This document shows, one piece after another, positions 35,781 to 45,330 of a DNA stretch of 64,000 nt. This stretch comes from Pseudomonas sp. PDM16 (GTDB taxonomy: Bacteria; Pseudomonadota; Gammaproteobacteria; Pseudomonadales; Pseudomonadaceae). The position numbers and the translations under genes were made by a program. The stretch lies in assembly GCF_014851865.1 (NCBI RefSeq), contig NZ_JACVAM010000005.1:406821-470820 (forward strand), written 5' to 3'. Under the pieces are notes generated by a model. That model saw nothing but the letters and a program-made list of their open reading frames with translations, did not search any database and was not told where the DNA came from. Position 1 is the stretch's first letter, and each line of letters starts with the position of its first letter.

Positions 35781-36049
35781 GACTGATTCCTGTGATGGTG
35801 AAATGCCATGATTCTACGTGTGGCGAGCGGGCATGCGGTAAAAATGTGACAGCGCCTCCGCAGTATCGCTACTCACATGTTCCAGGGTGGCGGCGGCTGA
35901 GCGATGCCAGCGTCTTAGCTGATAGTGGCAGGCACGGGCGTGCCAGGCTCAATGCAGCTCTGCCTAGCCTCCAGTTGAAAATTTCGGCGGGGCTTTTTCA
36001 TGGGAGCTCGTGCTTCTACAATCGCGACCCCAGCTTTCGACTCTTCAGC

Positions 36050-37393
36050 ATGAGCATCTGCCGCGTTCATCCCCTGGCTTATCAGGCCAATCCCGCCGCC
36101 TACTTTTCCCTTGTTCGCGACGAGCCAGGTGCGGTGCTGCTCGATGCCGGTCGCCCGCAGGCGGAAAGAGGGCGGTATGACCTGCTCAGTGCCTGGCCTA
36201 TCGAGGTATATGCGCCCGAGCAAGGGGAGAGTGGGCAGTTGTTCTTTCAGCGCCTGCGCGACGGTCTGATTGCCTTGGAGCGGGCCGATGCGCCCACCGA
36301 TATCGAGTTGCCCTTCACCGGTGGATTGATTGGTTACCTGGCCTATGACTTTGGTCGCCGTCTCGAGCAAATGCCGGGGAAAGCAATCGATGACCTGAGT
36401 CTGCCCGACGCGCGCTTTGGTCTCTATGGCTGGGCTTTGGTCAGCGATCATGAGCGTCGGACCAGCCAGCTGGTTTTCCACCCGCGCTTGGAGCCTTCCG
36501 AGCGAGAACGCCTGATCGGGCTGTTCGAGTCAGGAGCGGCGCCAACGGCAGCGGCGTTCTCGCTGAAGCATGGCTTTCGCGCCGACCTCGATCAGGATGA
36601 GTATCGAAATGCCATAGAGCGTATCCAGGCATACATAGCCGCTGGCGACTGCTACCAGGTGAATTTCGCCCAGCGCTTTCAGGCTGCGTGCGAAGGGGAT
36701 GCCTGGAGTGCCTACCTGGCGCTCAGGCTGGCCTGTCCAACGCCCTTTTCGGGCTATCAAGCGCTGGAGGGGGGCGGGGCGATTCTCAGCCTGTCTCCGG
36801 AGCGGTTCCTTCGAGTCAGCCAGGGGCGGGTGGAGACTCGGCCTATCAAGGGTACGCGCCCGCGTGGGGGCGACCCTGTGGAGGATCGGGCAAACGCGGA
36901 GGAGCTGCTGGCCAGTGCCAAGGACCGTGCCGAGAATCTGATGATTGTCGATCTGTTGCGAAATGATCTGGGGCGCAGCTGCAGCACCGGCTCGGTGCGA
37001 GTGCCTGAGCTGTTCGTGCTTGAGAGCTATCCCAATGTGCACCACCTGGTCAGTGCCGTGACGGGGGAGCTGAGTCCGGACAGGGACGCTCTGGATCTGG
37101 TCGCCAGCAGCTTTCCTGGTGGCTCCATTACCGGTGCGCCGAAGATTCGCGCGATGCAGATCATTGACGAATTGGAGCCGACGCGCCGAGCGGTCTACTG
37201 CGGATCGCTGCTCTATCTGGACGTACGAGGTGAGCTGGACAGCTCGATTGCCATTCGCAGCCTGTTGATCAGCGAAGGCGTCGTCAGCTGCTGGGGAGGT
37301 GGAGGTATTGTCGCCGACTCGGAATGGTACCTGGAGTACCAGGAGTCCATCACCAAGGTGAGGGTTCTGCTGGAGGCGCTGGAGTCACTGTAA
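36050..37393 (+). CDS. pabB: Aminodeoxychorismate synthase component I
   Basis: The 447-residue chorismate-binding enzyme forms 4-amino-4-deoxychorismate with PabA, on the path to p-aminobenzoate and folate. The N-terminal half binds regulatory Trp-like ligands. The catalytic C-terminal half has the diagnostic AGDCYQVNFAQRF, PIKGTRPRG, VDLLRNDLGR and SFPGGSITGAPKIRAM motifs. The Lys in PIKGTRPRG (rather than the Ala of PIAGTRPRG) separates PabB from TrpE. I choose ATG 36050 (MSICRVHPLAYQ) because the long upstream extension of the frame is unlike the family. Ribosome binding site weak. Confidence 0.92.
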   Translation: MSICRVHPLAYQANPAAYFSLVRDEPGAVLLDAGRPQAERGRYDLLSAWPIEVYAPEQGESGQLFFQRLRDGLIALERADAPTDIELPFTGGLIGYLAYDFGRRLEQMPGKAIDDLSLPDARFGLYGWALVSDHERRTSQLVFHPRLEPSERERLIGLFESGAAPTAAAFSLKHGFRADLDQDEYRNAIERIQAYIAAGDCYQVNFAQRFQAACEGDAWSAYLALRLACPTPFSGYQALEGGGAILSLSPERFLRVSQGRVETRPIKGTRPRGGDPVEDRANAEELLASAKDRAENLMIVDLLRNDLGRSCSTGSVRVPELFVLESYPNVHHLVSAVTGELSPDRDALDLVASSFPGGSITGAPKIRAMQIIDELEPTRRAVYCGSLLYLDVRGELDSSIAIRSLLISEGVVSCWGGGGIVADSEWYLEYQESITKVRVLLEALESL

Positions 37394-37411
37394 TGCGGAG
37401 GGGCTCGGTCC

Positions 37412-37440
37412 AGCCCGCCGGAGGGCATCCGGCGGACCGA
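37412..37440. terminator. Hairpin between convergent pabB and DUF934 genes
   Basis: CCGCCGGA and TCCGGCGG pair around a five-base loop, extended by CGGTCC/GGACCG-like flanks. There is no long T tract on either side. Confidence 0.5.
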
Positions 37441-37447
37441 ATCAGAC

Positions 37448-37928
37448 TCAGGCGCGGCGGCGGAACAGCGGCAGTGGCTGGTCGGTGGAGGCCTGGTAGA
37501 CCTCGCCGAACTCCTCGAAGGCCTTCAGCGCATCGATCGGGTCCTTGTCCGCACGCAGGGCGAAGGCGTCGAAGCCAACTCGCTGGTAGGAGAACAACTG
37601 GTCGCGCAGCACGTCACCGATGGCGCGCACTTCACCCTTGTAGCCATAGCGGTTGCGCAACAGGTAGGCGCTGGAGCAGTGGCGGCCGTCCGTGAAGGCG
37701 GGGAAGTTCAGTGCGATGACCTGGAAGCTGTCCAACTGATCGGCGATTTCCTCGATTTCCTCGCCGGCCTCCAGCCATACGCCCAGACCTCCGTCGCGGG
37801 CTTTGAGGGCGTGAGCGTGCTCGCGCCACAGGGCCAGCGGCACGATCAGGTCGTCGCAGTTGCTGATGGTATCGAGTGTGGCGTCCTGCGGCAGCAGGTG
37901 CCAGGTTTCATCGATCACCTGACCGTTC

Positions 37929-37945
<17 letters not shown>
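37448..37945 (-). CDS. DUF934 domain protein associated with sulfite reductase
   Basis: The 165-residue cytosolic protein has the DUF934 core (IALNFPAFTDGRHCSSAYLL, then GEVRAIGDVLRDQLFSYQRV). In proteobacteria this family is almost always encoded next to cysI-type sulfite reductase or cysH and is annotated as an oxidoreductase probably involved in sulfite reduction, without direct biochemistry that I know of. Its ATG overlaps the end of the upstream reductase gene by 17 bases, so the two are co-translated. Confidence 0.88.
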
Positions 37946-39587
<1,642 letters not shown>

Positions 39588-39819
39588 AGGGGTCCTGTGG
39601 GTCAGGCTACTGCTTCATCAGGCAGAAATTGGCTTTTTCGCGCGCACGGTAAACGCGCTCTTTATCAGGGCCGGGCAAAGATATCAGTTCGTGAATATTC
39701 GAAAAAATGAAGTTTCCATATAAGTACATAGCTAAAGTAGATAAGCGGACTGACTTGAGCCTGGGGCGAGGCTGGTCTTAACTCTGGTGGCACCCATAAC
39801 CACAACAAAGGGGACCGCC

Positions 39820-39933
39820 ATGACCGAGCCGAGTACTTCGGATGACAAGGACAGCGTCGTCGACGCTTGGGCCATATTCATGCTGATCTTGCTGGTGGTC
39901 AGCACAGCTGTCTTCTGGGTCAGCCATCAGTAG
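39820..39933 (+). CDS. 37-residue single-pass membrane peptide
   Basis: ATG 39820, preceded by AAAGGGGACC, opens a 37-codon frame ending TAG. The peptide begins with an acidic, soluble stretch (MTEPSTSDDKDSVVDA) followed by one transmembrane helix (AIFMLILLVVSTAVFWVS) and ends HQ. The good ribosome binding site, membrane topology and a following hairpin support a real small gene. It lies upstream of cysI on the opposite strand. No function known. Confidence 0.6.
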   Translation: MTEPSTSDDKDSVVDAWAIFMLILLVVSTAVFWVSHQ

Positions 39934-39948
39934 CCGATTCATAAGTCG

Positions 39949-39988
39949 AGAAAGGCCTGGCACGGGTGACCGGAACCGGCCTTTCTTG
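39949..39988 (+). terminator. Hairpin after the small membrane peptide gene
   Basis: AGAAAGGCC (39949–39957) pairs with GGCCTTTCT (39978–39986), with an internal CCGGTT-like secondary pairing in the loop; the 3' arm ends in CTTTCTT. Confidence 0.6.
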
Positions 39989-40034
39989 CAGGCTGACGCG
40001 GGAGGAGGGGGCCGCTTGGTCCGTCGATGCGCTA

Positions 40035-40040
40035 TATAAT
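40035..40040 (+). promoter_or_regulatory. Consensus -10 element (TATAAT) before the periplasmic binding protein gene
   Basis: A perfect TATAAT followed by GCGCCGCG is the discriminator context common in Pseudomonas promoters. No good -35 lies 17 bases upstream. It overlaps in-frame ATGs at 40027 and 40039, which argues against translation starting there. Confidence 0.45.
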
Positions 40041-40074
40041 GCGCCGCGATCATGCCGAGCCTGGACTCTTCAAC

Positions 40075-41127
40075 GTGTTTTCGCGTTTCTTCCTGTTCTT
40101 CTTTCTCTGCCTTTTCTGCGCTGGCACTCAGGCCACGTCAGTGGTTTTCCTCAATCCCGGCTTCTCCAGCGAGCCGTTCTGGGTTGCCTACAGCGACTAC
40201 ATGAAAGATGCCGCCAGCGATCTAGGCATGGACCTGGAAGTGCTCTACGGCGAGCGCGACAACCACACCATCATGCGCAATGTGCATGACGTGCTGCAGC
40301 GACCGACCAGGCCTGACTATCTGTTGTTCGCCAACGAGCAGTACCTGGGGCCGGAGATCCTGCGTCAACTGGGCGATACCGGCATCCGCCTATTCGCTCT
40401 CCATAGCACGTTGACCGAAGAGCAGCAGCGCCTGGTGGGTGGCCCGCGGGAGAAGTACGGCAACTGGATCGGTAGCCTGGTAACCAATGACGAGGAGGCT
40501 GGCTACCTGATGGGCAGTGCGCTGTTGGCGCAGGCCAAGCCTGGCGAGGAGCTGCTGGCGTTCTCTGGTGTGAAGAACACCCCTTCGGCGTCGCTGCGCG
40601 AGGCAGGCCTGCTGCGGGCGTTGGGCGAACACCCTCAGGTGAGGCTGCGCCAACTGCTCTATGGCGAGTGGAAGCACCAGCGGGCTTATGAGCAGGCGCG
40701 TGCGCTGCTGCCGCGTTATCCCGCGGTGACGATGGTCTGGTCGGCCAATGACGAGATGGCTCTCGGTGCCATGCAGGCGGCTCAGGAGCAGAATCGGCAT
40801 CTGCGTTACACGGCGCTGAACAACTCCACTCAGATTCTTCAGGCGCAGGCCGAGGGCAAGCTGGCGGCGCTGGCAACCGGGCACTTCATTCTCGGCGGTT
40901 GTGCGCTGGTGATGCTGTTCGACTACGAGGCGGGTCAAGACTTTGCTAAACGGGGCGGAGCGGCGCAGGTAGCGCGCCTTTTCCGGCTGGTCGACGCGCG
41001 CGAGGCCAAGGTGCTGAGGGCCCGTCTGTCCAAGCCTGACCTGCACCTGGACTTCCGTCGTTTCAGCGCCACCCGCCATCCGGCGATGAAGGCGTACTCC
41101 TGCTCCATCGATGCCTTGCTGCGCTGA
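40075..41127 (+). CDS. Periplasmic sugar-binding-protein-like (type 1 PBP) protein
   Basis: About 350 residues with an N-terminal signal peptide (FSRFFLFFFLCLFCAGTQAT) and a type 1 periplasmic-binding fold similar to LacI/ribose-binding proteins (VVFLNPGFSSEPFWVAYSDYMK, VWSANDEMALGAMQAAQE). I start at GTG 40075; the in-frame ATGs upstream lie on a TATAAT box. No ABC permease or ATPase gene is adjacent, so it may feed a sensor or a distant transporter. In other pseudomonads similar orphans lie beside sensor proteins; that role is inference. Confidence 0.75.
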   Translation: MFSRFFLFFFLCLFCAGTQATSVVFLNPGFSSEPFWVAYSDYMKDAASDLGMDLEVLYGERDNHTIMRNVHDVLQRPTRPDYLLFANEQYLGPEILRQLGDTGIRLFALHSTLTEEQQRLVGGPREKYGNWIGSLVTNDEEAGYLMGSALLAQAKPGEELLAFSGVKNTPSASLREAGLLRALGEHPQVRLRQLLYGEWKHQRAYEQARALLPRYPAVTMVWSANDEMALGAMQAAQEQNRHLRYTALNNSTQILQAQAEGKLAALATGHFILGGCALVMLFDYEAGQDFAKRGGAAQVARLFRLVDAREAKVLRARLSKPDLHLDFRRFSATRHPAMKAYSCSIDALLR

Positions 41128-41130
41128 GCC

Positions 41131-41355
41131 TCAGACTCCGGCCAGGTGCAGCACCAGCCTGACCAGAGCGAACAGCACCACCACGAACATCGAAGTGAAC
41201 AGCACGCCGAGCAGGATGAAGTGGCTCGGCTTGCCGCGGCTGAAGTCGCGTGCCCTGTTCTTACCGCTCTGCACACCGAAGGCTGCTGCCAGGACGCTCT
41301 GCAGCATCTCGCGGAAGGTCAGCGGCTTTTCGTCGTCATCGTTCTGTAGGTCCAT
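41131..41355 (-). CDS. DUF2970 small membrane protein
   Basis: The 74-residue protein has a short acidic N terminus, the conserved TFREMLQSVLAAAFGVQSG segment, and one C-terminal transmembrane helix (about residues 46–72, SHFILLGVLFTSMFVVVLFALVRLVL). This is the DUF2970 pattern. It is convergent with the binding-protein gene, only three bases from its stop, and lies beside the lipase pair. Function unknown. Confidence 0.8.
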   Translation of the reverse strand: MDLQNDDDEKPLTFREMLQSVLAAAFGVQSGKNRARDFSRGKPSHFILLGVLFTSMFVVVLFALVRLVLHLAGV

Positions 41356-41395
41356 TGGACACCTCCTGCGCTGAGCTTAGCCCAGGCGGTGGGAT

Positions 41396-42418
41396 TCACA
41401 GCTCCGCATCTAGTGCCTGCACCCGTTTGCGTTCCAGTTCATCGAAGCGACTGGCCTGCAGCTCGGCGACCGCTGCCTGCAGGTCGGTGTCGCTGAGTCC
41501 GGTGGCGCGCAGGCGATTGCGCTCGCTGGCGTAGTCGGCGAGGCGTTGTTTCCAGGCGGCCTGCTGGCGATCCAGTTCGGCCAGGGCATCGGCGGCCTCG
41601 CTGCCCAGTTCCTGTTCACGTAGCTGGCGAATCTCCTCGGCACTGGCGCCGCGTGCCTGCATGGTCTGGGTGGTTGCATACAGATCGCCATGGCGGGTGC
41701 TGGCGGCGCGGGCATCGCGGATTTCGTCCGGAAGTTGCAGATCCAGTTCGTCTACGGCCTGCTGCCGCTGTTCCTCGCTGAGACTCTGCTGGCCCAGTGC
41801 CAGGCGCTGCACCATGTACTCGTCCTCGGCGTTGTCGCGGGCGAAGAACACCGCGTATTCCTCGGCGCTGAAATACTGCTGACGAACGGCATTGAGCGCG
41901 TCCAGGCGCTGGCGCAGAGCCGCGGGCTCCAGGGCTCCATCGGCTTCCGGCAGGTTTTGCAGGGCGATGCGGTAGTCCACGTAGCGTCGCAGCAGGTTGC
42001 GCGCCTGATCCAATGCTGGCCCCTTCAGCTGGGCGGCCAGGTCCTGGTGGATGCGGGTCAGCACCTTGTCCAGGCCTTCTTCCTCGCGACCGGCCAGGTA
42101 GAAATCGAACAGGTGCAGCAGGTCGGATTGCAGTACAAGGTTGCCCAGCTCATCCGTGGCCAGGGTCACGCCGTGACTGGCACCTTGTAGCGATGGCGGT
42201 AGCGGGCCTGGATCAACCAGGGTTGTGGTCGGTGCCGCTCGCAGTTGCTGGTTGAGGGCGCTGGCCTCGCGGCTGCGTTCATCGCTCGGCAGGCTGGCGA
42301 TGAGGGGGGCGGATTCAGAAGTCGGGGTGGGAAGTGGCTGTGGGCGATAGAGCAGCAGCGTACCGCCGACCACCATCGTGCCCGCGGCCAGTGCGGCCAG
42401 GATGAGCTTGCTGGACAT
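41396..42418 (-). CDS. lifO: Lipase-specific foldase (lipase chaperone)
   Basis: The 340-residue steric chaperone is anchored in the inner membrane by one N-terminal helix (residues 3–21). A Pro-rich variable linker (about 22–75) leads to the alpha-helical foldase domain. The signature region is LHLFDFYLAGREE, a variant of the RxxFDY(F/C)LSAxGE motif. It folds LipA in the periplasm before type II secretion. It lies 54 bases downstream of lipA in the same direction, the standard operon order. I start at ATG 42418 rather than 14 codons earlier. Confidence 0.92.
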   Translation of the reverse strand: MSSKLILAALAAGTMVVGGTLLLYRPQPLPTPTSESAPLIASLPSDERSREASALNQQLRAAPTTTLVDPGPLPPSLQGASHGVTLATDELGNLVLQSDLLHLFDFYLAGREEEGLDKVLTRIHQDLAAQLKGPALDQARNLLRRYVDYRIALQNLPEADGALEPAALRQRLDALNAVRQQYFSAEEYAVFFARDNAEDEYMVQRLALGQQSLSEEQRQQAVDELDLQLPDEIRDARAASTRHGDLYATTQTMQARGASAEEIRQLREQELGSEAADALAELDRQQAAWKQRLADYASERNRLRATGLSDTDLQAAVAELQASRFDELERKRVQALDAEL

Positions 42419-42472
42419 GGAGGGTTCCTCGAGACGGGCATGGCGTGGGAGGGGCGCCATGCCCGCGTACGA

Positions 42473-43411
42473 CTACAGACCGAGGTTCTTCAGGCGGTTG
42501 GCCTGGCTCTGGAACAGCGTCTTCGGGTTGGTCTCGAACAGCGACACCAGACCCAGGACCTGGTTGGTCACGTCCAGGTGGTTCATGGTGTAGTTGTCTT
42601 TCAGGACCTTGCCGAAGTGGCTGGAGCAGCGGCCAGTGACGCCGTCATTGGACTCGGTGAAGGCCAGCGACGTGACGGTGAACAGCGGGTCGGAGATGTC
42701 CAGCACGTTGGTCAGCGGGGAAGTGCCGCTCATGGAGTAGAGGCGGATGCTGTTGCCGTTCAGGTTGACCGTCTCCGGACCCTCCCCGCACGAGCTGGTC
42801 GGGACGCCGACCGGGTAGCGCTGGTTGTTGGTCGCGGCGCCGTTCTTGTTGAACTCGGCGAGCATGGCGCGCACGTCCGAGGTGCTCTTCTTGTTGTTCG
42901 ACAGCAGGTTGACCAGGTTGCCGACGGAGTTGGCGAACACGTCGAACGCTACCCCGCGTAGACTGCCGGCCGGCGCCACGCCGGTGGCGATGTCAGCCAT
43001 CGGCGAACCCTTGTGCGGCGAGTTCAGGGTGGTCACCGAAGCCACCAGGTCGGGGCGGGTGTTGAGCACGTAGCGCGCGGTGAGACCACCCTGGCTATGG
43101 CCGATCAGGTTGAATTTCTTGACGCTACCGCCCGATGCGGCGCGGATTTGCTCCAGCTGCGCGATCAGCGATTCACCGCGCTTGGCCGAACTGTCGAAGG
43201 CATTGATCTTCGGTACATGGACCTTGGCGCCCTGGCTCTGCAGGGCGCTGGGGATCTGGTACCAGTAGTCGATGCCGGCGATGGTATCGAAGGCGAAAAT
43301 GCCGGGGACGAGGACGATGGGGTTCTTGGTCTGCGACTGGGTGTTGGCCAGGGCAGGGAGGGACGCGCACAGGCCGAGAGTGGCCAGCGCCGGGATTAGC
43401 AGCTTCTTCAT
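42473..43411 (-). CDS. lipA: Secreted triacylglycerol lipase, family I.1-like
   Basis: The 312-residue lipase has a signal peptide (residues 1–22, cleavage after ALA) and the catalytic Ser106 in IGHSQGG. A likely catalytic Asp lies in SNDGVTG and the His in MNHLDV. Two cysteines (SSCGEG and GRCSSH) form the conserved disulfide of Pseudomonas lipases. It needs the foldase encoded next to it and a type II secretion system. An AraC-type regulator is encoded divergently across 227 bases that must hold both promoters; I could not identify a clear sigma-54 site there. Confidence 0.95.
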   Translation of the reverse strand: MKKLLIPALATLGLCASLPALANTQSQTKNPIVLVPGIFAFDTIAGIDYWYQIPSALQSQGAKVHVPKINAFDSSAKRGESLIAQLEQIRAASGGSVKKFNLIGHSQGGLTARYVLNTRPDLVASVTTLNSPHKGSPMADIATGVAPAGSLRGVAFDVFANSVGNLVNLLSNNKKSTSDVRAMLAEFNKNGAATNNQRYPVGVPTSSCGEGPETVNLNGNSIRLYSMSGTSPLTNVLDISDPLFTVTSLAFTESNDGVTGRCSSHFGKVLKDNYTMNHLDVTNQVLGLVSLFETNPKTLFQSQANRLKNLGL

Positions 43412-43638
43412 GGTGAGTACCTGTGTGTTCGTTTTTTGTTGTTGTATCTCCGCACACAGCAGCGGAGGTGGCGGCCATCAAAGCACCCGGACACGTGGCC
43501 GGCTTGTAAGAACTGATGAAATCCACCCGATGGCACGTAAATAATTGCGACCCCGTTGGCAGATGGACTTTCATCGTCGGCTCGCCTGTGGTAACCCTGC
43601 CGCCCACAAGAACAACAAGAACAGGGCGAAAAACGTCC

Positions 43639-44424
43639 ATGACCATGCCTCCTTGCGATGCGCCGGTCCTGCTGTATCTGTGGGATAAGCGGACCTTCTA
43701 CCTCAGCACCTTCGACGAGCCTCTGCTCCTGTCGCAGGCCGCCGCCATGCTGCTGATCGCACTCGACGAAGAGCTGCTGATCCACTGTCACCACGACACG
43801 CTTTCTTGCCGCAGCGCCTTGATACCCGCGGGCCTCGAGCTGACTGTGGACAGTCGTCATTCGCGCGTCGCGATCTGTTATCTGGACGTGTTCGGTGAGG
43901 ACCACGCGCTGCTGCTACCGCGCATGAGCGATCTGCAGGGGAGCGTGCATGTCGGTTTGAAAGACGAGGCGAACTGCATTGCCGGCTTCGATGATCTGCA
44001 CCGACGCAGCGCGCCGCCGCCGGAGGTCTACGACTGGCTGGAGCGGCTGATCAACCCGCGCCTGGAGCAGCCTGCCGGCTTTACCGTCGACCCGCGTATC
44101 GCCCGTGCCGTGCATTTGATCAAGGCCGACGTGTCGTGCAACCAGTCCATCGAATTTCTCGCTGAGCAGGTCGGCTTGTCGGTACCGCGCCTGACCCAGC
44201 TGTTCCGCCAGAAAATCGGCATTCCGATCCGCCGTTATCGCCAGTGGCACCGGTTGTTCGTCACCAGTGTGGGCGTCGCCCGCGGCATGAACCTCACCGA
44301 TGCCGCGATGGCCGCGGGCTTCACCGATTCGGCGCATTTCAGCCATACCTTCCGCAGCATCATCGGCATGAGCCCGTCCGCCGTGCTGGCCCAGCCACGT
44401 GGCATTCGCCTGTTCGCCGGCTGA
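43639..44424 (+). CDS. AraC-family transcriptional regulator divergent from lipA
   Basis: The 261-residue regulator has an N-terminal cupin-like sensing domain (about residues 10–130) and a C-terminal pair of helix-turn-helix motifs (SIEFLAEQVGLSVPRLTQLF, and MNLTDAAMAAGFTDSAHFSH) with the AraC signature at the end. I use ATG 43639 (MTMPPCDAP); the frame is open upstream. Its divergent position makes it a candidate regulator of the lipase operon, but that is inference from position only. Confidence 0.85.
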   Translation: MTMPPCDAPVLLYLWDKRTFYLSTFDEPLLLSQAAAMLLIALDEELLIHCHHDTLSCRSALIPAGLELTVDSRHSRVAICYLDVFGEDHALLLPRMSDLQGSVHVGLKDEANCIAGFDDLHRRSAPPPEVYDWLERLINPRLEQPAGFTVDPRIARAVHLIKADVSCNQSIEFLAEQVGLSVPRLTQLFRQKIGIPIRRYRQWHRLFVTSVGVARGMNLTDAAMAAGFTDSAHFSHTFRSIIGMSPSAVLAQPRGIRLFAG

Positions 44425-44466
44425 CGAATCGGGCAAGCTGCGGGCATCCATTCCGGCCGATTGCCT

Positions 44467-45285
44467 ATGCACGACAGCGACTTTCCCGACGACGCGGCAC
44501 AGACCGAGCGCACCCGCGAGACCATCCTGCGCTACCACTTGAGCTGGCGGTGCCGGGACTTGGAGGCGGTGATGGCGCTGTTCCACCCGGATATCGAATA
44601 CAACGACTTCTTTCAGCAGCGCACCATGCACCTGGGCGAGCTTCGCGAGTACGTCGAGGACAACCTGCCGCGGCGGCCCGGCGAGATGCTGGAGCACGTG
44701 GATCGCATCCGTATCGACGGCCATACGGCGTTCATCCAGTACCGCTTCGCTCTGCAGGGCAGCGAGGGCCTGGCGTCGTTTCGTACCGGTGAGTCGATCA
44801 CCGTGCGTGATGGGCTGATCTGGCGGATCAACGAGTATGCAGCCCTGGTGCACGAATCCCGATCGAGCAAGGGGACGAATTCGCGACCGGCGACGAGTCG
44901 CCTGGGGCTGTCCGCCTGGCAGCTGAGCATGCTGGCGCAGGACCTGCAGGATTACTTCCAGAAGCACAGGCCCTTCCTCGATCCGGAACTGGACCTGCAG
45001 CAGGTCGCGGCTGCCACCGGCTACAGCCGCAATCAGATTTCCCACTTGCTCAATCAGGTGCTGGGGCAGAGTTTCTACCGCTACGTCAACCAGGCGCGCC
45101 TGCAGCATTTGCTCGACGGTCTGGAGGCGGGCGGTGATGCGGGGCGGGTGGACGACCTGGCCTTCGCCGCTGGCTTCAACTCGCTGTCGGCGTTCTACAA
45201 GTGCTTCCGCGAACGCCTGGGCATGACGCCCAAGGCTTACCTCAAGCAAATTTCCTCGCGGGCACGCACGCAAGACAAGTCCTGA
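44467..45285 (+). CDS. SnoaL-like/AraC fusion transcriptional regulator
   Basis: This 272-residue protein joins an N-terminal SnoaL/NTF2-like domain (about residues 1–135; RYHLSWRCRDLEAVMALFHPDIEYNDFF is the typical opening helix and strand) to a C-terminal AraC helix-turn-helix domain (LDLQQVAAATGYSRNQISHLL, then VDDLAFAAGFNSLSAFYKCF). The NTF2-like pocket probably binds the small-molecule effector. It lies directly upstream of the amine-oxidase/cupin/polyamine-binding-protein genes on the same strand and is the obvious candidate to control them. Start at ATG 44467; the TTG six bases earlier is less likely. Confidence 0.82.
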   Translation: MHDSDFPDDAAQTERTRETILRYHLSWRCRDLEAVMALFHPDIEYNDFFQQRTMHLGELREYVEDNLPRRPGEMLEHVDRIRIDGHTAFIQYRFALQGSEGLASFRTGESITVRDGLIWRINEYAALVHESRSSKGTNSRPATSRLGLSAWQLSMLAQDLQDYFQKHRPFLDPELDLQQVAAATGYSRNQISHLLNQVLGQSFYRYVNQARLQHLLDGLEAGGDAGRVDDLAFAAGFNSLSAFYKCFRERLGMTPKAYLKQISSRARTQDKS

Positions 45286-45330
45286 CTCGGCTGACTAGTC
45301 TCTGTCGATCCTTTGATGACGGAGACCCCG

